From Methylomonas koyamae (GTDB lineage: Bacteria; Pseudomonadota; Gammaproteobacteria; Methylococcales; Methylomonadaceae): DNA of 60,681 nt. Where the stretch lies: NCBI RefSeq assembly GCF_006483455.1, contig NZ_PPPU01000002.1, forward strand, positions 1 through 60,681, written 5' to 3'. Positions 1-8,021 of the stretch are shown here, in pieces. Every line of letters starts with the position of its first letter. Position 1 is the stretch's first letter. A program made the position numbers and the translations under genes. Below the pieces are notes generated by a model. It saw only the letters and a program-made list of their open reading frames with translations. It was not told where the DNA came from and did not search any database.

Positions 1-361
1 TGATGCCTTGGCCCAGCGGACCGGTGGTGGTTTCGACGCCGTCGGTGTAGCCGTATTCAGGGTGGCCCGGGGTTTTGGAATGCAGTTGACGGAACTGTTT
101 CAGTTCGTCGATCGGCAGGTTGTAGCCCGACAGGTGCAACAACGAGTAAATCAGCATGGAGCCGTGACCGTTGGACAACACGAAGCGGTCGCGGTTGGCC
201 CATTTCGGGTTATTGGGGTTGTGGTTCAGAAAATCGTTCCACAGTACTTCGGCGATATCGGCCATCCCCATCGGGGCTCCAGGGTGTCCTGAATTGGCTT
301 TTTGTACCGCGTCCATGCTAAGTGCGCGGATGGCGTTCGCTAAGTCTCGACGCGAAGGCAT
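1..361 (-). CDS. tkt: transketolase, N-terminal part (truncated by window edge)
   Basis: Reverse-strand reading from the ATG at 361 gives a protein starting [20 protein letters not shown] and running off the left edge after about 120 residues. [18 protein letters not shown] and the [22 protein letters not shown] stretch are the classic thiamine-diphosphate-binding N-terminus of transketolase, and [14 protein letters not shown] follow as expected. The enzyme moves two-carbon ketol units between sugar phosphates; in a RuMP methylotroph it helps regenerate ribulose 5-phosphate. A strong ribosome site (AAAGGAGA, 366-373) fixes the start. It follows hxlA and hxlB on the same strand, which fits a formaldehyde-assimilation cluster. 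It could in principle be the transketolase half of a fused or duplicated gene, because only the first fifth is visible. Confidence 0.93.
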   Translation of the reverse strand, partial: MPSRRDLANAIRALSMDAVQKANSGHPGAPMGMADIAEVLWNDFLNHNPNNPKWANRDRFVLSNGHGSMLIYSLLHLSGYNLPIDELKQFRQLHSKTPGHPEYGYTDGVETTTGPLGQGI

Positions 362-382
362 GTTGGTCTCCTTTAACTTGTT

Positions 383-409
383 ATTTTAAGTGCACGTTTG
401 TGGTGTCAA
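383..409 (-). promoter_or_regulatory. candidate sigma70-type promoter for tkt
   Basis: On the minus strand TTGACA (404-409) is followed after 15 bases by TAAAAT (383-388), about 20 bases before the tkt ribosome site. Both hexamers are near consensus but the spacer is two bases shorter than ideal, so this is only a candidate. It would give tkt its own transcript, separate from hxlAB. Confidence 0.4.
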
Positions 410-518
410 ACGCCGCTCTGGCTGAGGCTTGGTAAATTTCAAGGAAGACCAATACCACACTCTTGCTCTTAGACTGCTGGAATCGGTATCACCTTGACGC
501 CCACTTGTTATCTGTTGG

Positions 519-548
519 GCCTACGGCAGGCTGCGCCAGACCGTAGGC
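519..548 (-). terminator. hairpin between hxlB and tkt
   Basis: GCCTACGG (519-526) and CCGTAGGC (541-548) are perfect inverted repeats around a 14-base loop, starting 10 bases after the hxlB stop codon. The minus-strand side that would follow the hairpin is not rich in T, so it is not a textbook intrinsic terminator. It could end or stabilise the hxlAB message. Confidence 0.4.
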
Positions 549-557
549 TATACGCAA

Positions 558-1091
558 TTATTCCAAATTGGCGTGTCTTGATCTCATTTCCTCTTCGGGA
601 ATACCTTTCTCGTGAATTACGTGAGAGATGGTAGCTTCCAAAAACAGCAAGGTGGACAATTCAAACACAGTACCCATAGGCATGCCTTTAACTTTGCCGT
701 ATTGCTCGGAACGGCCGATTTGCAGCGTAATATCCGCCATATCGCCAATAGTCGAGTCGTCCTTGGCTGAAATCAATACGATTTTAGCGCCGACTTCTTT
801 CGCTTTTTTGGTAAACGCGATCAATTGCTCTGTTTCGCCAGAACCGGAAATGATGATTAACAAATCACCGTTTTTAATGCTCGGCGTTACAATTTCCCCA
901 ACAACACTGACGTCATAACCGCCGTGCATCAAGCGCATGGCGAAGAAATTACCAACGAGCTTCGAGCGACCGGCACCAGAGACGAAGATTCTCTTGGCTT
1001 GATCCAGCATATCGACCAAAGCTTTGTCGTGCGAATCGGGGGTGGCTTCCAGAATGCTGGAAATTTTGTTTATGATTAACTCTTGATGCAT
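558..1091 (-). CDS. hxlB: 6-phospho-3-hexuloisomerase
   Basis: This 177-residue SIS-domain protein converts 3-hexulose 6-phosphate to fructose 6-phosphate, the second step of the ribulose monophosphate pathway. The sugar-phosphate-binding loops are visible as FVSGAGRSKLVGNFFAMR (about residues 36-53) and IIISGSGETEQLI (about 79-91). The C-terminal MPMGTVFELSTLLFLEA region is typical of Phi/HxlB, and the length matches the family. The start codon lies only 3 bases after the hps stop codon, so the two genes are translationally coupled and almost certainly one operon. The pairing with hps makes the assignment secure. The family is also called phi or rmpB. Confidence 0.96.
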   Translation of the reverse strand: MHQELIINKISSILEATPDSHDKALVDMLDQAKRIFVSGAGRSKLVGNFFAMRLMHGGYDVSVVGEIVTPSIKNGDLLIIISGSGETEQLIAFTKKAKEVGAKIVLISAKDDSTIGDMADITLQIGRSEQYGKVKGMPMGTVFELSTLLFLEATISHVIHEKGIPEEEMRSRHANLE

Positions 1092-1094
1092 GGC

Positions 1095-1742
1095 TTACAC
1101 CGCCGCCGCGTCAACCAATTCACGGATTTCACGAGCCGCTTCGGCAGGTGATGGCGCACCGTAAATAGCCGCACCGACGACGATGATATTGGCACCGGCT
1201 TTAACGGTTTGGTCGATGGTTGCAGGTTTAATACCGCCGGCAACAGAAACGCGAACGTTCAAACCCAAAGAAGCGACTTCATTCAAGTCGGTGAATGGGG
1301 TTTGACCAGCCGCTTGCGCGTCCAGACCGGTGTGAACGCCCATGATTTGCGCGCCCAGTTTGGCTGATTCGCGTGCGCACTCGGATTTGCTTGGCACGTT
1401 GATGAGGTCAACTTGTACTTCAGCAGCGTATTTTTTTGCCGCTTTGATTACGCCACCGATGGTAGCCAAACCGGATACGCCCAATACGGTGCAGATATCT
1501 GCGCCGGCTGCGTAGAAAGCGCCTGCTTCGTATTCGCCGGCGTCCATGGTTTTCAGGTCGACCAACAACAATTTGTCTGGGTAACGGTTTCTCAACTCTT
1601 TCACCAAGTTGACGCCGTTATATTTGATGCAAGGGGTACCGATTTCAAAGATATCGACATAAGGGGCGACTTGGTCAGCCAATGCCACAGTTTGGTTGAA
1701 ATCCAGTGAGTCCAACGCCATTTGAATTAATGGTCTTGCCAT
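1095..1742 (-). CDS. hxlA: 3-hexulose-6-phosphate synthase
   Basis: This 215-residue TIM-barrel enzyme of the OMP decarboxylase superfamily condenses formaldehyde with ribulose 5-phosphate to give D-arabino-3-hexulose 6-phosphate, the formaldehyde-fixing step of the RuMP cycle. The superfamily DxKxxD motif is present as D62-L-K64-T-M-D67. The phosphate-binding end VSVAGGIKP...AGANIIVVGAAIYG is intact. It is the first gene of a two-gene operon with hxlB and carries a CGGAG ribosome site. Its presence is the main reason to call the organism a RuMP methylotroph. Family names in use are hps, hxlA and rmpA. Confidence 0.97.
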   Translation of the reverse strand: MARPLIQMALDSLDFNQTVALADQVAPYVDIFEIGTPCIKYNGVNLVKELRNRYPDKLLLVDLKTMDAGEYEAGAFYAAGADICTVLGVSGLATIGGVIKAAKKYAAEVQVDLINVPSKSECARESAKLGAQIMGVHTGLDAQAAGQTPFTDLNEVASLGLNVRVSVAGGIKPATIDQTVKAGANIIVVGAAIYGAPSPAEAAREIRELVDAAAV

Positions 1743-1816
1743 GTGATGTGCTCCGAAAGTTTTTAATTTTTAGTAATAGCCGATTCTTGCAAATTGCCAC
1801 AACCCGCTAGGCTTGT

Positions 1817-1869
1817 CACGTACGTGTGATGCATCTGTAACTGTAAGATAGAAACAGCAGGTATGTCAA
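1817..1869 (-). promoter_or_regulatory. candidate hps promoter with palindrome in the leader
   Basis: On the minus strand TTGACA (1864-1869) is followed after 17 bases by TTACAG (1841-1846); the -35 is perfect and the -10 is poor. Just downstream is a perfect 10-base palindrome CACGTACGTG (1817-1826), which could be a regulator site or a leader element. The rest of 1743-2081 shows no convincing gene. Confidence 0.35.
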
Positions 1870-2081
1870 TCCTTAGCAACCGCAAGCGCCACATAGGCTG
1901 ACGACGCAATCGAAATGCTACATTTGCGTAACGGACAGATCGCATGCCACTAAAAACCCTTCCCACCCCGCACCTCGGAACTACACCGCAATCGATCGCG
2001 TTATTGCCAAACCGGAATTGCAAAACTCGGCAACAAACCGCACACTTCGACACTGCACTTCCGACACAGGAGGATAGCTGA

Positions 2082-2594
2082 TTGAGACGCCTGTTTTTTG
2101 CACTATGGCCCACTCCGGCCACGCGTTCGGCATGCGCCGCCGTTTGCAAACAACTGGCTGGTTGCGGCAAACCGGTTGCAACACACAATCTGCACATTAC
2201 CTTGCTATTTTTGGGCAAGGTCAACGCCAAGCAGCAGGCAGAGGTGACGCAGGAAGCGGCCAAACTCAAAGATATTCCAACCGAGCTTGTATTAGACCGA
2301 CTGGATTTCTGGGAAAAACCGAAAGTCTTGTGCCTGACAGCCAGCGGTTTCGATCCAAACTTCCTGCGATTCCACACCGAGCTGGCCGGAATTGCAGACC
2401 GAAGCGGCATTATTACCGACTGCCGGCCTTACAAGCCACATGCCACGTTAACCAAAAAAGCCCGCTGCAAACCCGAAGTGAATATAACCCCTGTCTTGTG
2501 GCAATCGAACGGATTTTGCCTGACGGAATCCCTCCAAACCCCTTCGGGCGTAGAATACCGGATCGTCGAACGATGGCACGACATCAATGCATAA
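2082..2594 (+). CDS. thpR: RNA 2',3'-cyclic phosphodiesterase (LigT/ThpR)
   Basis: This 170-residue protein belongs to the 2H phosphoesterase family, which opens 2',3'-cyclic phosphates on RNA ends. Both HxTx motifs are present: H38-I-T-L in NLHITLLFLG and H120-A-T-L in YKPHATLTKK. The N-terminus MRRLFFALWP is characteristic of the family. Translation starts at a TTG, supported by an excellent AGGAGGA ribosome site (2068-2074) 7 bases upstream and by the family N-terminus. The next gene follows 18 bases later, so they may be co-transcribed. The family was first described as a 2'-5' RNA ligase; the hydrolase role is the better supported one. Confidence 0.9.
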   Translation: MRRLFFALWPTPATRSACAAVCKQLAGCGKPVATHNLHITLLFLGKVNAKQQAEVTQEAAKLKDIPTELVLDRLDFWEKPKVLCLTASGFDPNFLRFHTELAGIADRSGIITDCRPYKPHATLTKKARCKPEVNITPVLWQSNGFCLTESLQTPSGVEYRIVERWHDINA

Positions 2595-2612
2595 ACTCGT
2601 GAAGGAGAACGC

Positions 2613-2960
2613 ATGCCTTACCTGAAACTCAACACCAACTCCCCAGTAAATGTCGAGCAAGCCAAGGAATTACTCGGCGAATTATCCAAACTTGTCGCAA
2701 CCGAGACCGGTAAACCCGAACGCTACGTGATGGTTCAATTGGCCAGCGAGGGCTCTATGCTTTTCGCCGGCAACGACCAGCCCCTGGCCTACTTGGAATG
2801 CAAAAGTATCGGCTTGACCAAAAACCAAGCACAAAACTTAGCCGCAGAGCTGTGCCAGCTCCTGTCAAATAAACTGGAGATCAAGCCGGATCGGATTTAT
2901 ATCGAGTTCAGTAATTGTCCGGCGGAATTTTGGGGCTGGAACGGCGGCACTTTCGGCTAA
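2613..2960 (+). CDS. MIF/tautomerase-family protein
   Basis: This 115-residue protein has the fold signature of macrophage migration inhibitory factor-like tautomerases. Pro follows the initiator Met (MPYLKLNTN), giving the catalytic N-terminal proline. The mid-section PERYVMVQLASEGSMLFAG and the C-terminal ELCQLLSNKLEIKPDRIYIEFSNCPAEFWGWNGGTFG match MIF-like proteins including the conserved NxxxxxWGWNG ending. Phenylpyruvate or dopachrome tautomerase activity is known for relatives; the physiological bacterial substrate is usually unknown. GAAGGAGAACGC gives a clear ribosome site, 18 bases after thpR. Confidence 0.85.
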   Translation: MPYLKLNTNSPVNVEQAKELLGELSKLVATETGKPERYVMVQLASEGSMLFAGNDQPLAYLECKSIGLTKNQAQNLAAELCQLLSNKLEIKPDRIYIEFSNCPAEFWGWNGGTFG

Positions 2961-2963
2961 AGC

Positions 2964-3004
2964 CCGCCCCCCTATAAAACAGCCGATCGACCTCCAGGGG
3001 GCGG
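2964..3004. terminator. GC-rich hairpin between convergent genes
   Basis: CCGCCCCC (2964-2971) pairs perfectly with GGGGGCGG (2997-3004) right after the tautomerase stop codon and before the converging ComEA-like gene. There is no T-run on either side, so termination is plausible but unproved. A second weak stem (GTTGCG/CGCAAC) follows at about 3013-3032. Confidence 0.4.
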
Positions 3005-3063
3005 AGCAATCGGTTGCGACACCAGCCGCAACACAATTCAATCAAGAGCCTGAAATCAGGCGC

Positions 3064-3375
3064 CTATTTGGCTTTTTTCGGTTCTGCCGGCTTTTCCGGT
3101 TTCGCTGGCTTTTCCGCTGCCGCTGAATCGCCGAATATTATGTTCTTCTCGTTTTGCTGAACCGTTTTTGCACCGATACCAGGGACATTTTCCAGATCCT
3201 TTGGCGTCTTAAAATCCCCATGCTCCTTTCGGTACTGCAAAATCGCTTCCGCTTTCTTCGGCCCGATTCCGGTTAACTCCTTAGCGATGGTCTCGGCATC
3301 CGCTCGATTGATGTCAATCGGCTCGGCAAACACAGAGAAGGAACATAACATCAAAATGGTAATTAATTTTTTCAT
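3064..3375 (-). CDS. ComEA-like helix-hairpin-helix protein, exported
   Basis: This 103-residue protein has an N-terminal signal peptide (MKKLITILMLCSFSVFAEP) and then a double helix-hairpin-helix domain: IDINRADAETIAKELTGIGPKKAEAILQYR and FKTPKDLENVPGIGAKTVQQ. The two GIGPKKA/GIGAKTV hairpins are the DNA-backbone-binding elements of ComEA, the periplasmic DNA receptor of natural transformation. The C-terminal tail is a low-complexity Ala/Lys/Pro/Glu repeat. It stands alone here, with a GGGAG ribosome site. Short solitary ComEA-like proteins are common in gammaproteobacteria and are not proof of competence. Confidence 0.82.
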   Translation of the reverse strand: MKKLITILMLCSFSVFAEPIDINRADAETIAKELTGIGPKKAEAILQYRKEHGDFKTPKDLENVPGIGAKTVQQNEKNIIFGDSAAAEKPAKPEKPAEPKKAK

Positions 3376-3445
3376 ATTTGGACTCCCGTTTTAATGGTTG
3401 ACTGCCTGAAAAAACCGAACCCATGTCGGCGCATTTTTCAAGCTA

Positions 3446-3492
3446 GGCAATTCTAGAATGTTACTTGAGAATTACAATAATTTAGAATTGCC
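3446..3492. promoter_or_regulatory. inverted repeat downstream of cmoB
   Basis: GGCAATTCTA (3446-3455) and TAGAATTGCC (3483-3492) are perfect 10-base inverted repeats around an A/T-rich 27-base spacer. They lie between the cmoB stop codon and the ComEA-like gene, both on the minus strand. They may form a long-loop hairpin at the cmoB 3' end or an operator for the ComEA-like gene. The flank has no T-run in the direction of transcription. Confidence 0.35.
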
Positions 3493-3501
3493 AACCTATA
3501 T

Positions 3502-4470
3502 CTAAACGCTAGCCTTCAGAATCGCCCGCATCGGCGCCGGCAAACCTTCGCTGGTCAACTTGGGAGAACCCGGATCGAGAAAATCGGCCAAGGAATGAAA
3601 CCGCATCCATTCCGTACTGCGCTGCTCCTCGACCGTGGTTTTGCCGACATGCAACAACTGAATATCCTTATAACCGCAACGCTGCATCCATAACTCCAGC
3701 GCCTGACAACTGGGCAAAAACCAGACGTTGCGCATTTGCGCGTAACGGCCGGCCGGCAGCAAAACCTGGCGCTCGTCACCCTCGACCACCAGCGTTTCCA
3801 GAACCAACTCGCCGCCCGGCCGCAAACAACCTTTCAATTCCAACAAATGATCGATCGGCGAGCGCCTGTGGTACAACACCCCCATCGAAAACACAGTATC
3901 GAACCATCCCAAATTGGCCGGCACGTCTTCGATCCCCAGCGGCAAGACGTAAATCGGCGCCAGCCCGTGGAGCTTACGTATCGCCTGAAACTGCATCACG
4001 CTGAGCATGGTAGGATCGATGCCAACCACCAACCGCGCCCCCGCTCCCAGCATTCGCCAACAGTGGTAACCATTACCGCAGCCGACGTCGAGCACTGCCC
4101 GGTTTGACAGCGGAGCGATCCCATTTTTCAGCCGCTCCCATTTCCAATCGGAACGCCATTCGGTATCGATATCGATGCCAAATATCCGGTAAGGCCCTTT
4201 CCGCCAAGGATGCAACTTCATCAGCTGTTCGCGCAATTGCTGTCTGGCAACATCGGAAATATCCGAATCGACACCGATCCGCACCGCATTCGCCAAATCG
4301 ATACTGGAGGCCGGGTAACGCGGCAAATCATCAACCACCTGGCGCCAACGCGGCAAATCGCCGTGCGCGGCATCGCTAAACGCCGCGGCCAATTGTCCGG
4401 GCAAACTCTCACCCCAGACCCGGTCACCCGCCTCCCGTAGTGAGGCGTACAAATCGTCGTAACCTAGCAT
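3502..4470 (-). CDS. cmoB: tRNA U34 carboxymethyltransferase
   Basis: This 322-residue protein transfers the carboxymethyl group of carboxy-S-adenosylmethionine to 5-hydroxyuridine 34 of tRNA, making the cmo5U wobble base. An N-terminal helical domain (WRQVVDDLPRYPASS, WRKGPYRIFGIDIDTEWRSDWKWERL) precedes a Rossmann methyltransferase core with motif I VLDVGCGNGYHCWRM and FSMGVLYHRRSPIDHLLELK. Length agrees with E. coli CmoB (323). Its start overlaps the end of cmoA by 7 bases, so the pair is translationally coupled. The partner gene makes the unusual cofactor that CmoB uses. Confidence 0.95.
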   Translation of the reverse strand: MLGYDDLYASLREAGDRVWGESLPGQLAAAFSDAAHGDLPRWRQVVDDLPRYPASSIDLANAVRIGVDSDISDVARQQLREQLMKLHPWRKGPYRIFGIDIDTEWRSDWKWERLKNGIAPLSNRAVLDVGCGNGYHCWRMLGAGARLVVGIDPTMLSVMQFQAIRKLHGLAPIYVLPLGIEDVPANLGWFDTVFSMGVLYHRRSPIDHLLELKGCLRPGGELVLETLVVEGDERQVLLPAGRYAQMRNVWFLPSCQALELWMQRCGYKDIQLLHVGKTTVEEQRSTEWMRFHSLADFLDPGSPKLTSEGLPAPMRAILKASV

Positions 4471-5195
4471 TTCAACGCAATCATCGATGCGAAGTTGAAA
4501 TACTGGAACCAGACCTCGACACTGGAAAAGCCTAGCGAAACCAAGCGCTGCCGATGCACTGCAAACGTTTCCGGAATCAGCACGTTTTCCAGCGCACTGC
4601 GCTTTTGGCTGATTTCCAGCTCGCTGTAGCCCTGTGCCTTTTTGAACAAGTGGTGCATCTCGGTCTGCAATTCCTGTTGCCGAGTATCGTCAAACGCCAA
4701 TTTTTCCGACAAAATCAAAATTCCGCCGGGCAACAATCCACCATAGAGCTTGGCCAAGAAAGCCTCCCGGTCCGCCAACGGAATAAATTGCAGCGTAAAA
4801 TTCAACACCACGACCGACGCGTTCTCGATCGGGATGTCGCGAATGTCGGCACACACCACATCCACCCCCGCGACCGCAGAGTCCGCTAGATTTTTCCGAC
4901 ACTGCTCGACCATTGCTTCGGAACAATCGACGGCCACGACACGACAATTCTTCGCGGTGATTTGCCGCCGCATAGCCAGACTCGCCGCCCCCAGAGAACA
5001 GCCCAAGTCGAAGCAAACGCTGTCATCCCTGGCAAAGCGGCCGGCCAACAGGCCGATGGCCGAGATAATCGCCGGATAGCCGGGCACCGAACGCTGAATC
5101 ATGTCCGGAAACACCTTGACCACGGCTTCGTCGAATTTAAATGCGCCGACTTCGCCAAGCGGATTGGCGTAAAGAGAATCTTTGAGGGATGACAT
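4464..5195 (-). CDS. cmoA: carboxy-S-adenosyl-L-methionine synthase
   Basis: CmoA converts S-adenosylmethionine and prephenate to carboxy-S-adenosylmethionine, the donor used by CmoB. Key stretches are FPDMIQRSVPGYPAIIS near the N-terminus, the SAM-binding CFDLGCSLGAASLAMRR, and LNFTLQFIPLADREAFL. The ATG at 5195 gives MSSLKDSLYANPL, which lines up with the known N-terminus of E. coli CmoA. An in-frame GTG at 5222 would add nine residues but lies inside the hairpin at 5208-5243, so it is less likely. At 243 residues it is close to the E. coli protein (247). Confidence 0.94.
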   Translation of the reverse strand: MSSLKDSLYANPLGEVGAFKFDEAVVKVFPDMIQRSVPGYPAIISAIGLLAGRFARDDSVCFDLGCSLGAASLAMRRQITAKNCRVVAVDCSEAMVEQCRKNLADSAVAGVDVVCADIRDIPIENASVVVLNFTLQFIPLADREAFLAKLYGGLLPGGILILSEKLAFDDTRQQELQTEMHHLFKKAQGYSELEISQKRSALENVLIPETFAVHRQRLVSLGFSSVEVWFQYFNFASMIALKC

Positions 5196-5207
5196 GAACA
5201 GGAAGCT

Positions 5208-5243
5208 GGATTCCGGCCCCACCTGCAGGCGCGGCCGGAATCC
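5208..5243. other. 11-bp hairpin between mlaC-like gene and cmoA
   Basis: GGATTCCGGCC (5208-5218) and GGCCGGAATCC (5233-5243) are perfect 11-base inverted repeats with a 14-base loop. The element sits in the 59-base gap between the mlaC-like stop and the cmoA ATG. No T-run follows on the minus strand. It could separate the two transcripts or stabilise the upstream message. Confidence 0.6.
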
Positions 5244-5254
5244 GAGGAGAACAC

Positions 5255-5902
5255 TTAGGAGTTGTTTTTGGCGTTTAGCGCTTCAGTATTGCGTTTCGCC
5301 AACTGATTGATCACTTCCTGCAACGAACCGGTACGCTCGACTTCGTTTTTGAAACTGGTCCGATAGTTGGTCACTAAACTGACGCCTTCGATCATGATGT
5401 CGTAAGCTTTCCACTGGCCTTTAACGTTCAACATCCGGTAATTGACCGCTATCGGCTGCAGCCCCGGCTGCAATACTTCGGTTTTGATCAAGACTTTGCG
5501 CTCGTCCTCTTCCGGCGTCACCGGCAAAAACCGGATCGACCAGTCCTTAAACTCGAAAAACGCTCTGGAATAGGTTCTGATCAACAAAGTTTGAAATTCC
5601 TTTTTAAAACTTTCCTTCTCAGAGGGGGAAGCGTCCTTCCACAGCTTACCCAGCACCAGCGACGAAATCAGATCGAAATCCACATGCGGATAAATCACCT
5701 CTTGAACGAAGGCATTGATTTTTTGGAAATCGTGCGGAAAATTCGGGTCCTGCAGACGTTGCTTGAGCTTATTGGAAGCGTCTTCAATCGCCATTTGCGG
5801 TTCGCTTAGGTCGGCGGCCGCTACCGGCGCGATCGTAGACAAGACTGCAAATACGCTAAAAACCAACACAGACATAAAACGCATATAAGTTCGGATACTC
5901 AT
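5255..5902 (-). CDS. mlaC: MlaC-family periplasmic phospholipid-binding protein
   Basis: This 215-residue protein has a signal peptide (about residues 1-29, ending APVAAA) followed by an MlaC/Ttg2D domain. FVQEVIYPHVDFDLISSLVLGKLWKDASPSEKESFKKEFQTLLIRTYS and the C-terminal WKAYDIMIEGVSLVTNYRTSFKNEV are family hallmarks. MlaC ferries phospholipids between the outer membrane and the inner-membrane MlaFEDB ABC transporter to keep lipid asymmetry. No mlaA, B, D, E or F gene is nearby, so this is an isolated copy; some family members instead carry hopanoids or other lipids. The gene symbol is by family only. Confidence 0.82.
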   Translation of the reverse strand: MSIRTYMRFMSVLVFSVFAVLSTIAPVAAADLSEPQMAIEDASNKLKQRLQDPNFPHDFQKINAFVQEVIYPHVDFDLISSLVLGKLWKDASPSEKESFKKEFQTLLIRTYSRAFFEFKDWSIRFLPVTPEEDERKVLIKTEVLQPGLQPIAVNYRMLNVKGQWKAYDIMIEGVSLVTNYRTSFKNEVERTGSLQEVINQLAKRNTEALNAKNNS

Positions 5903-5976
5903 AAAATCATCTCAAAAGGAATTGCCGGCTAAATTAGAGTGCCCCGATTCGATACACTGCTAGAATAAAGGCCTGA

Positions 5977-7056
<1,080 letters not shown>

Positions 7057-7064
7057 TCTCCGGC

Positions 7065-7943
7065 ATGAACGATAACCTCAACAGCGTCGCCAACATCCCC
7101 GACTCGAGCCTATCCGATCAATACGCGGTATTCGGCCATCCGATCAACCACAGTAAATCGCCCAGAATACACAAACTGTTTGCCGAGCAAACCGGGCAAA
7201 ATCTGGCGTACTCGGCACAGGACGTCCCCGCGGACAACTTTACAGCCGCGGCAGATGCTTTTTTTAGCGCCGGCGGCAAAGGCCTGAACTGCACGGTGCC
7301 ATTGAAGGAACTGGCGTGGCGTTATGCAGACCGACTCAGCGAGGCCGCCGAAGCGGCCAAGGCGGTAAATACCCTGGCGTTGACCGCCGACGGCAGCATT
7401 TTGGGCGAGAATACCGACGGCACCGGCCTGTTGAACGACCTGACCGCGAACCTGCAGCTCAATCTGCCGGGAACCGCCATTCTGATCCTCGGTGCAGGCG
7501 GCGCCTGCCGCGGCATTGTCGCCCCGTTGCTGAAGCAAAAGCCGGCCAGCCTGGTGATCGCCAATCGCACGCCGGCCAGAGCTCATACCATCGCCGACGA
7601 CTTCAATTTTCTCGGCGCGGTGGACGCCTGCGGTTACGACGCCCTGGCCGGCCGCTGTTTCGATCTGATCATCAACGCCACCGCGGCCAGCCTTAGCGAC
7701 GAACTCCCGCCGCTTCCCGCCGGCCTGCTCGCCGAAAACGGCACCTGCTACGACTTGGCCTACGCCAACCGGCCGACCGCCTTCGTCCGCTGGGGCTTGG
7801 CCAATGGCGCGGCAAAAAGTGTCGACGGTTTAGGCATGTTGGTGGAACAAGCCGCCGAGGCGTTCTATATTTGGCGAGGAGTCCGCCCTGCCACCGCACC
7901 GGTGATCGGCTTGCTCGACCAAGAACGCCGAGAGACCAACTGA
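7065..7943 (+). CDS. aroE: shikimate dehydrogenase
   Basis: AroE reduces 3-dehydroshikimate to shikimate with NADPH in the aromatic amino acid pathway. YAVFGHPINHSKSPRIHKLFAEQTG is the shikimate-binding N-terminus. LNCTVPLKE carries the catalytic lysine, and ILGAGGACRGI is the NADP-binding loop followed by VIANRTPARA. The C-terminus has KSVDGLGMLVEQAAEAFYIWRG. The start is uncertain: ATG 7053 overlaps the hemB stop as ATGA, and ATG 7065 has GAGG 12 bases upstream. Either leaves an N-terminal extension before the conserved domain. It directly follows hemB. Confidence 0.94.
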   Translation: MNDNLNSVANIPDSSLSDQYAVFGHPINHSKSPRIHKLFAEQTGQNLAYSAQDVPADNFTAAADAFFSAGGKGLNCTVPLKELAWRYADRLSEAAEAAKAVNTLALTADGSILGENTDGTGLLNDLTANLQLNLPGTAILILGAGGACRGIVAPLLKQKPASLVIANRTPARAHTIADDFNFLGAVDACGYDALAGRCFDLIINATAASLSDELPPLPAGLLAENGTCYDLAYANRPTAFVRWGLANGAAKSVDGLGMLVEQAAEAFYIWRGVRPATAPVIGLLDQERRETN

Positions 7944-8021
7944 ACCCGGACAAATGACAAACACGCCGACAAACGGCGACAATCACCCGCAAAACGACTT
8001 CTATACGGTTATTGGAACAGC

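Noticed and set aside
1763-2410. 215-codon minus-strand frame over thpR and the hps upstream region
   Set aside because: Overlaps thpR with clear HxTx motifs; the product is Ser/Cys/Arg-rich and not protein-like.
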